Below are positions 53,072 to 60,683 of a DNA stretch of 60,683 nt, piece by piece (the stretch's first letter is position 1; each line of letters starts with the position of its first letter). Below the pieces are notes generated by a model. That model searched no databases. It was given only the letters and a program-made list of their open reading frames with translations, and was not told where the DNA came from. Source of the DNA: Gnetum montanum (lineage: Eukaryota > Streptophyta > Gnetopsida > Gnetales > Gnetaceae); contig MNCI01035640.1 of assembly GCA_015680685.1 (NCBI GenBank), forward strand, positions 1 through 60,683. Reading direction: 5' to 3'. Position numbers and translations under genes: made by a program.

Positions 53072-56000
53072 TTATTTTAATTGTTTTTTGATTCTTTTTA
53101 TTTTTATGTCAGAGGGTGTATAATCTGGTATGATTTTGTATTTAGCGTCCCCTTCGCTGATCACGTTGAACAACAATTTAGTCCAAGAGACATCTGATGG
53201 AGTGGTTCTTGTGTCAGTGTTTTCAAATGTCTCGGTTGTTGTTGTGAATTTTGTGTTAGTCTCTAATTGAGAAGTCGTATGTACAATATCAGACGTAGGC
53301 ATTTCTATTTTAGGTGGGTCTTGTTCCGTGTTTAAAGGCTTACTGCTTACCGGTGGTTGCGGATTTTTGTCATTTCGGCTAGGCTTTTCGAGCTCGACCT
53401 CTGAGCCTTGGTCCGTGTCCATGTGTGATGAAATGATAGGAGTAGCTGCTTCCCCATGTATGATGATTTCACCACCCTCACAAGGCAGGTGAATCTCTTG
53501 GTGTATGGGGGAGGAGACAGCTCTCAGTTGGGCCAACCATGGTCTTCCCAATATTAGGTTGAATCTTGGCATTTCATCGACCACTAGGAAGTCGGCGGAT
53601 GTGGGGAACTGGTCTCCTGCTATGAAATTTAAGGTTATTGTGCCTTTTACCATTACGTGTGACCCGCTAAATGATTTTAAACATGTAGTTGCGGTTGGTT
53701 TAATTAACTCAGTAAGCCCCAGTTGTTCAACGATGGGGTATGGTACAACATTTGTGGCAGCTCAATTGTCTACGTGGACTCTATGTATCTTGAACTGGTT
53801 TATGCGTATCGTTATGAACATGGGGACTGTTGTTATCTCCCCTGTTTTCTTGTCCACCTTAATGTTGTCATCATGGAAGCTTAAGGGTTTAGGAGTGGTC
53901 CCGTGAGGCGAGTACATTACCGCATGAATGGAGGGTTCATTTGGGGGCAAGTCCTTGCTTACTGGGATCGACGCTAACATGCGTACTAAAGCTTCCCGAT
54001 GTGTTTGGGATGTTAGGACCAAGTCATACAAGCTTAATGAAGTGTTCTTTTGCTTCAATGCTTGGGTGACTTATGTCAAGGTCGTTGCGAAGTCTCTACT
54101 GTTGGGGGTATTTGTATCAACGGTGACTGGGTACATTGGGCCCAACAGTTTTGTTTCGTGTTTCGGTGGCCTGTCATTTTTGCTCGGTGCTATCATTTTA
54201 GATGGTTCACCCTGGTTACCTACGTTTGGTTGACTATTAGGTTATGTAATGGGTATGGCGTTAAGTGGAGTGGGTCTAGGTGGCCCCATAGCTAACTGTT
54301 GGCGCTCTTTCTCCACGCGCTCACACGTAAGCCTATTCGCTAAGCGTTCTTGTGTGTGACGTGGAGGTGGAGCTGGTCTTGGAGCCTCAAGTTGCCTTGG
54401 GATTCTTACCACATATGGAGCTGGGCGGGGTTGCGGTTGGATAGTGGGAAGTGGTTGAGCCGAAGTCTGGCCAGGGACCCTAATGACGTAGGGGCTAGGT
54501 TTTCCTTGCGCTTGTGAGGTGGAGGTTTGGTAATCGTTAGGACTTTCGGGTGTCCTAACAACGTACGGGGTCGATTTTGGTGGAGGTTGGACCTCCGCTA
54601 TTGCGATGGTGGGTGGTACTCGGACTACAAAAGGGGTAGGCCGAATATGAGGGGTTGGTGGCTTTGAGGATGTAGGTACGGCCGAAGGTACGCAGACGAC
54701 GTATGGCTGCTGCAGGGCACGTGGTGGTTGAGGCGTGGGCGTGGACATAGCGGGAGGAACCTGAACTACAAACGGCCTATTAGGTGTTTCCTGTTTATAT
54801 TCGGGGTAGACAGTGTTAATGTTGGGTGTCTCGGAATCATCATCAAAGTAGATTGTATTGATAACGTACGGCGCCTCCTTGGTATTCAGAGGGTCTTTGT
54901 ACACCCCCATAGTTTGATTCTGTGGTTGGACCGGGTTGGCCTCATCAAAGGTGATTTGGCCTTCGTCGATCATTCGCTGAATATCCTGCTTCAAGGTGAA
55001 ATAGTAATCCGTATCGTGCCCATTGCGTTGATGGTAATCGCAGAAGCGATCCATTCTAAAACCTTTGGGTACGGGAGGCTCATCCAGTGTTGCTAGGCTC
55101 GGGTTCTAAATGAGTTGACAAAATCGGTCATGTCTCTGGATGTCCGTGGGGGATAACTGTTTATGTTTCATTAGCCTAGCCTTCAAAAGTTGGTCGAATA
55201 GCTGGGATGGTTTCATTGGCAGGGGTGTATATTGAGAGGGCTCTTAACTCTCGAAGTTTCTCATACAATTTAGCATTGGGTTCTGGGATGATGACGATTT
55301 CGGCATGGTCATGCGAGCAGGTTTATTATAGTTAGTGGGAGCTACTAGCGGTTTGTTTTGTTGTTCCATGTCTGCTTGTGTCTCTGCTATTGCTGCTATA
55401 GTTGCTTTAGCGTTCTCTTTATCCTTTTTATTGTGTTGATTCTTGAAGGCCAAGTATGCAGGATCATGACTATTTTGAGCCGCCTCTTCTATGTTTTTAA
55501 TTTGTACAAAAGCCTGGTTAAGATTACGCGCATTAAGATAGTACAACTTGGATTTAAAGAAGACATTTACGACCCCTTTTAGAATAGTAAGCAGGTAGGT
55601 CTGGGAGATTGGCTCATGTAGCTCGTTGAGAGTAGCATTCCACCTCTGAATGAATTTCTGTACAGGTTCAAGTAGTGCTTGCTTAACTTGTATGAGGTTG
55701 TCCAGTGTGGCCTCGGGTTTCAAGTTGTACTTGAACCTGGTCACAAACTAGTTTAATAAGTCTTCTAAGGAGAAGATGGAATTCCTTGGGAGGGCTCAGT
55801 ACCAATCAAGTGCTCTCCCCGCCAGGGACATGGGGAACACTGGCAGAATGGCATGGGGCCATGCTTGGAGTAATGCGCATTCTAATCTAAATGTTATTGA
55901 ATGAGCGTTGGGGTCTGTCTCCCCGTTATATTTGGTTAGTGTCGGCAATGATACGCCTTTGGGCAAGGTTAAGGGCGGGATGGAAGAGCTGATGGGGTCA

Positions 56001-57199
56001 TCGTGGTAAAAGTCCACTACCTTCAACTCCCCGTCAGCTGCTGTTTTGAGGCGTTTAACCTCATCAGTTAGTTCTTGCATCAATTTTTTTGCATCCGCCC
56101 AGTCTTTAGCGCTAGGCGAGGTGATGGATTGGGGGTGTGGTGCTGGGTATAGGTTAGATTGTTGAAAGGTGGGTTGAAATGCTGAAAGCTTCACAGCGGG
56201 GGGTTGTACTTGTGGGATGTGAATAGCCTGTGGCACTAGGGATGGCACATTATATACAAGAGGTTGTTGCTACTGTGGTTGTGGTTGTATTTAGGGAATG
56301 TTAACTGGTGGAAATGGGTGAGATGGCACGTTGTGGTGAGAGGGTTGATGTGACGGCACACCCCATTGATGGCCATTACCTAGCCACATTATGCGAAGGG
56401 ACTCCCTATTGGGTTACGACAGTCGAGGGGGCAGTGTGCGTTTGAATGTGGGGGATGTAGTGAGCGAATGTGGATGCTGGTATCACGTGTGGCATCCCTA
56501 TCACTCAAGGCGAGGAGGTTGCCCCCACATTATGGTGCAGGGGTGGTGCTTGTGAGGACGGGCCTGCAGCTGCGGCAGGGATGATTGCGAGAGGGAATGT
56601 GTTGAATTGGGGGTCGCTCAGGGGAGGAATATGCACTAGCGCTGATGTTTCTGGTGGCGATGCTTGGGCCTGGGTGAACCTGAGATGCTGGAGGGGCATG
56701 ATTTCTCCTGTACCTGGATGAAACACGGGGTTAATGTGTGTTTGCAGGCTAAGAGTGTGGTAGGAGTCCTCATGTTCAGATTGAGCAGTGAATTCGTCCT
56801 CTTCTTCTAGTTGGGGCTTTAGCACAGACTGATCCAACGACTGACTCCTTTGCAGGAGGAGTTGTGTGACGAGCTCTGAGTATTGCTCTGGAACAGGGAT
56901 TATATCATATGGAGAGGGGATGAATTCGCGTCCCCCCTGTAGAAGAGTTCATATTGCCTCTCTACCTCCATTTCGGCTCGATCTACGGCTAGGCCAGCAT
57001 GCATCTTCAGACATATGAAGTTATACTGGTCCTGGGTTATAATGTTAGAGGTTGGATTTCGCCCTTGCAACCTTAGGGACTGGCGGGGCCCCACTGTGGG
57101 TTGTACTCTTGGGTGTTTCGTGATAGGTTGTTGGACAGCCATGGTGTCTATGATGTTAGTGACTTGAGTGGTGGTGGCGGTGGTGTTTACAGGGTTCAT
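53072..57199 (-). pseudogene. gag-pro: Element B gag-protease ORF (decayed)
   Basis: In element sense it starts at the ATG at 57199 (MNPVNT) and ends at the stop after KIKRIKKQLK at 53072. Parts: N-terminal region 57199-56900; Pro-rich linker; gag domain 56130-55244 with VDFYHDDPISSS and LKPEATLDNLIQVKQ; zinc-knuckle-like FCDYHQRNGHDTDYY at about 55045 (last Cys replaced by Tyr); a long linker 54980-54242 with at least six units of the form P-(F/Y)-V-V-(R/C)-(V/I)-P; then protease, 54058-53072, with FNLILGRPWLAQLRA. The active-site region near 53760 is interrupted by a stop. Frameshifts near 56900, 56500, 55750, 55245 and 54240 split the frame. Confidence 0.85.
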
Positions 57200-57848
57200 G
57201 ATGATTGGTTGAGGATATACGACACAGTCTAAAAATGTGAAATTAATGTACTGTGCAGCGTACAACGTATACGCTTCAACTAACGGCGTATAATGATAAC
57301 GTATACAACGTGTATGTACGTAGCGTATATGGTCAGCGTAGATGAGTCTATGATGAAAGTGGCTTAGTGTATACGCTAGAGAGCGTATACAGTGTTAGGG
57401 TACAGCATAAGATAGGGTTATAGCGTATAAAGTGCAGCGTAATGTATGGCAGCGTAACGAAAATCTATGGAATGTAGTGTAGACAGAATAGCAGGGACAA
57501 AGTGGGTATACAGCGTAAAGGGCGTAGTGTAAATGGACAACAGTGTAAACAAGTCTATGGCATAAAATATGTAGCGTAAAATTTAACAATCTTGTGTAGG
57601 GCGTAAGGAAAATCTGCAGCGTAAAACGTAGTATATGGTTACCAGCATGAACAATGGGGATTTCGCAGGGTAAGTTTTGACAGGAACGACGTAAACAGCG
57701 AACAGCGTAGACGCTGGGCAGTTTGCGGACTAGGTTTTCAAACCGAGTAGTGTAAACGCTGGAATGTTTTTAGCAAGAATGTGTGGTCGGCGGCGTAAAC
57801 GTTCAACAGCGTAAAAGTTGGGAAGTTTGTGAGTAAGGTTTTAGGCAG
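57200..57848 (-). other. Leader of element B rich in AGCGTA words
   Basis: About 650 bp between primer site and gag ATG with many AGCGTA hexamers and several GTATACGCT half palindromes, homologous to 33351-34017. No supported gene. Confidence 0.6.
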
Positions 57849-57867
57849 GGCCCTCCTTCTAGTGCCA
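57849..57867 (-). other. Primer binding site of element B
   Basis: TGGCACTAGAAGGAGGGCC on the element strand, five bases after the LTR end at 57873. Confidence 0.7.
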
Positions 57868-57872
57868 ATTTC

Positions 57873-59100
57873 TGTACCGTCCAAAATTGTCGGTCTCCGG
57901 CTGGAAGGAAATAAAGATCGTGGGATCACCGGACATGCACAGAAGACCCTACCTTCGCCTAAGGGTGAGCTAGAATGAATGAAGGTAGAGTACCTTGGGT
58001 GGTCCGTACGCGGATCAGACAAGGATTTCCCCGAACGTACACCAAAGTGCTATATGCTGGGTTATACGTAAACAGTGTAGTAGGCATAAAATAGAGCGTA
58101 AACAGCGTAGCAGTTGCGAACAGAGCGTAAGCGTAAACGAGCGTAAATAGAACACATGCACAAAATTGATGTAAACTGTAAACAATTTTATGAAGAAGAT
58201 GTAACAATGGTATTACAGGATGAGAGTACAGTGCACCGGTCTAACGTAGTTGTGATGAAACACAAGACGGACGAAAAGCCCCGGTGGATGCAAGGATGAC
58301 TGGGCTGGTTCACACTATAAGTGCAGCGTAGAGATTGTATGCTCAGAGTACAGGGCTTTCTAGCGTAAAAGGTTTTTAGCTCTGGTGCGCAGCGTAATTG
58401 CTCTTTGGTATGCTCTGGGATTTTTGCCAACCGACCTGGATCAAGTGGAAAATTGGGGTTTTTATACCGGTTGTTACGCTATACTCGGGTTGGGCGACAC
58501 GTGGACGTTGATCAGGTGCAAAAAGACGTAAAATTTACAAGTGTACAATATATTACATCTGCTGAGCATATACGTTGGGCGTATACGCTGTATCAGGCAG
58601 GCGTAGACTCTAGGCGTATACGCTGGATGTGCTGGGCGTAGATACTGTGGACGCTGGGCGTATACGCTGACTGTATACGCTGACAATGGCTGGGCGTAGT
58701 CGCTGATGGTTGCTAAATGTATACGCTAGGGTGCATATGCTGATGGTTGCCGACTTGCTTCAATCCTTGCTCTTCACTGCTGTTCTCATGCTGTCTTTGG
58801 AGATTTCATCGTCGGGCGTACACGTCTGTTGCTGTGCCTGATGAGCGTACATGTGAGGTGTGTACGCTGGGCGTATACGCTGAGAATGCCGTGCATATAC
58901 GCTGGGCGTATACACTGTGGGTGTGAATTTGGGTGTATACGCTGGGCATATACGCTGCCACTGTATACTTAGTGAAAATTAAGTATTTTGATCCCCAAAG
59001 TTGCAATGTGTCACACCAAATGTAGCTGAGGTTGTCTGTGGGTCCGAGGGACCTACTTCTTGCTGGAGAAGTACCAATATAGAAATTTTATGGTGTTTCA
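57873..59100 (-). repeat. Element B 5' LTR
   Basis: 1228 bp, TGTACC...GTTTCA, matching 19799-21026. TATA box TATAAAAA at 58466-58459 on the minus strand; GCGTATACGC array at 58565-58965. Confidence 0.95.
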
Positions 59101-59105
59101 TGGGG
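59101..59105. repeat. Right target-site duplication of element B
   Basis: tgggg, identical to 19794-19798. Confidence 0.95.
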
Positions 59106-59613
59106 GTTGAAATCTTGCCAAAGTGTCATTTTCTGTTGGAATCACTTCGCAAGATGGACCTTTTTGCTCTGCCTTTGCTACACTGTGCTATGCTACAGAG
59201 CGTAGCATAGCATAACACCTTGGGCTAACTTGATCCTAACCTGTCTTGCAACCATTTTGTTAACTTGTGCTTTGGACGCTTGAGCATTTATCTTTCAAGG
59301 CTATGCTATACAGTGTAGCATACTTCTTCACTAGAAAACTTTTTGAACTATTTTGCTCATCCCGAACACTTTCGACAACTCCTAGCATGGTCTCTGGGTA
59401 GACTGTTAGCCAGATCAATTGTCCAATTGGGCAGGCCGGAGAGTCCAATGGGCCTATTAGCTCTGAAGATAGAAAACTTGCCAGACTAGACAGTCCATCC
59501 TCAGTTCCTACATTTTCCTACCGAACCATCATGACGATGCACTTGTGGAAGTTCTTTCCCAAATTCCAAGACTCTACTAAAGCATGAGGGTTCTAAAATT
59601 TTATGGTGTTTCA
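59106..59613 (-). repeat. Element A 5' LTR, right part (U3 end)
   Basis: Continues A's LTR after element B; matches about 1735-2257, including GCTACGCTA-type palindromes at 59176-59320 and the end GTTTCA. Confidence 0.95.
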
Positions 59614-59618
59614 CACAT
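59614..59618. repeat. Right target-site duplication of element A
   Basis: cacat, identical to 367-371. Confidence 0.95.
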
Positions 59619-60683
59619 ATATGCTAAAAGGTAAAAGACTAATACTTGAAAATAAGTGTGAATGAAATCCACATTAGCTACAAACATTGAAGGATCTCCT
59701 TGCTTCACATAGTCCTAGTAACATATAAATAAGAGAGAAGGGGTTAATATACACTAACTTAGAAACCTTGAAATTTCCTTTAGCTAAATTAAGAAAAAAT
59801 ATCATGAAAGCTAGATGAAGGCATGTTGGCTTCCAAGATATGTTAGTATGCACAAATAATCCAAAAATTCAAAAACACACATCAAATATTAATACAAACA
59901 TCAAATAAATCTAGCCAAACTAAATTTATCCACTCCACTCATCAACCTGCAAACAAGGAGGCTAGTATAAACAACACTTAGTTCAAAATGTGTGAATTAT
60001 TATCATGTGTACTTGTTCAAATTTCTAAACCAAATGTCAAACTACCATGCACATGTTTTTATTATTAGTCTCAAATCAAACTACCAGTCCTAGAGGTAAC
60101 ATCCAAAACTCACCTTTAACATTTTAGAGGCATTACATAAAATGATCAATAAGCCATGAATCACTTATGTAGGATGAGGCCTATAACAAAAGCCACATTG
60201 ATGCATTTCTTTAGGTATTAAATACTAAATATCTCAATGAGCCCATCTTCAACTGGCCATGTAACCTAGTGATAGCTTCTAATAACCACCATCCCTATGA
60301 ATATTCAAATAAGGAAAACCAAAAATTAATGATGAAGAGATAGAAATAACATCCAATATATACAAATCATCTAAAATTTTAATAGTCAAATCCAAATCAA
60401 ACTTGAGAAGATAATAAATCTTAGGTCTAACAAACTCATTTGAACAAGGTTGAAAGATGTTGAAATTTCTCAAACTAAGCTTCAACAACAAGGGATCAAG
60501 AATGGTAAAATTTGAATAACACAACCTAATCATGATGTTACCATAACTCATACTAGCTAATTATGATCCTACCATGACTTGATCATGACCTATGTTGAAT
60601 AAACCATGACTTGATCATAATCCATGGTTGATTGAAATAAGAAGAAACAATGCAAGATGGTAAAAATGGCAAAGGTACAATAC
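59619..60683. other. Right flank of element A, no gene recognised
   Basis: AT-rich sequence. A 90-codon minus frame at 60279-60551 (Leu/Ile/Phe-rich) has no domain that I recognise and no intron or promoter signals. A short repeat of CCATGACTTGATCATGA-like words lies at 60571-60630. Possibly part of an older repeat. Confidence 0.5.

Larger units (their letters stand above)
19799..59100 (-). mobile_element. Element B: Tat-like LTR retrotransposon inside A
   Basis: Element B reads right to left: 5' LTR 57873-59100, primer site, gag-protease 57199-53072, remnant of the opposite-strand gene 51077-52563, RT 50478-49100, then element C, then the rest of pol 24542-22478, polypurine tract and 3' LTR 19799-21026. 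Both LTRs are 1228 bp and differ by about 10% in the first 230 bp. Without C it is about 14.7 kb. It is the same family as C but has lost about 3.1 kb covering the promoter-proximal exons of the antisense gene. Confidence 0.95.
372..59613 (-). mobile_element. Element A: outermost Tat-like Ty3/gypsy LTR retrotransposon
   Basis: Element A reads right to left: 5' LTR (18422-19798 continued at 59106-59613), primer site, gag-protease (17691-14250), spacer with an opposite-strand gene (8177-13699), RT/RNase H/integrase (7451-3976), polypurine tract and 3' LTR (372-2257). Without the inserted element B and its TSD copy it is about 19.9 kb. The two LTRs are 1886 and 1885 bp once rejoined and differ by about 9% in a sampled 140-bp stretch. 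All long ORFs contain stops or frameshifts, so this copy is dead. The second RNase H of archaeal type places it in the Tat lineage. It differs clearly from B and C in LTR sequence but has the same gene order. Confidence 0.95.

Noticed and set aside
60279-60551. Leu/Ile-rich 90-codon minus ORF in the right flank.
   Set aside because: No domain recognised and AT-rich composition; not enough to call a gene.
1-60683. Search for tRNA, rRNA or ordinary host genes.
   Set aside because: None could be recognised by reading; a dedicated tRNA or gene search was not possible here.

Overview
The window looks like a heterochromatic, gene-poor stretch of a large plant nuclear genome, probably a seed plant. 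It is almost entirely four LTR retrotransposons nested inside one another, each delimited by TG...CA LTR ends and a 5-bp target-site duplication (TSD). I see no ordinary host gene, rRNA, tRNA or CRISPR array. The species cannot be told from the sequence.

Layout. Element A (372-59613, minus strand, about 19.9 kb without its insert, TSD cacat) is split by element B (19799-59100, minus, about 14.7 kb, TSD tgggg), which landed in A's 5' LTR. B is split by element C (24548-49094, plus, about 17.0 kb, TSD ttctc/ttctt), which landed in B's first RNase H coding region. C is split by element D (25418-32988, plus, 7.6 kb, TSD ccatt), which landed in C's 5' LTR. LTR pairs of A, B and C differ by roughly 10% in stretches compared by eye; those of D differ by 1-2%. 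This agrees with the nesting order.

A, B and C are Tat-type Ty3/gypsy elements: gag and protease in one ORF, then RT, RNase H, a second (archaeal-type) RNase H and integrase in another. B and C are one family; A is a diverged relative. All three are decayed. D is a different, non-autonomous element with a tRNA-Asp primer site and an intact 1114-residue gag-protease ORF but no RT or integrase; it looks Athila-like.

The most striking content is in A, B and C. Between the protease ORF and the RT ORF each carries a gene on the opposite strand. It has its own TATA box, an ATG in good context, about eight exons with recognisable splice sites, an FCP1-like (HAD phosphatase-like) segment, a transposon-protein-like segment, an acidic segment and a coiled-coil segment. 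Its exon order is the same in A and C, and B retains the last four exons. The spacers around this gene and after integrase hold clusters of a roughly 20-nt motif whose sense strand reads GYC, six bases, GRC, then (N)2 TAAACT, with paired changes in the GYC/GRC arms. The U3 regions, leaders and the 5' part of the antisense gene are filled with short palindromes (GCGTATACGC in B/C, inverted GCTACGCTA/TAGCGTAGC words in A) that share the hexamer AGCGTA. A working model, by inference only, is a self-regulating element whose antisense gene and LTR respond to the same palindrome-binding factor. The sense transcript would then need splicing across the antisense gene to express RT and integrase.
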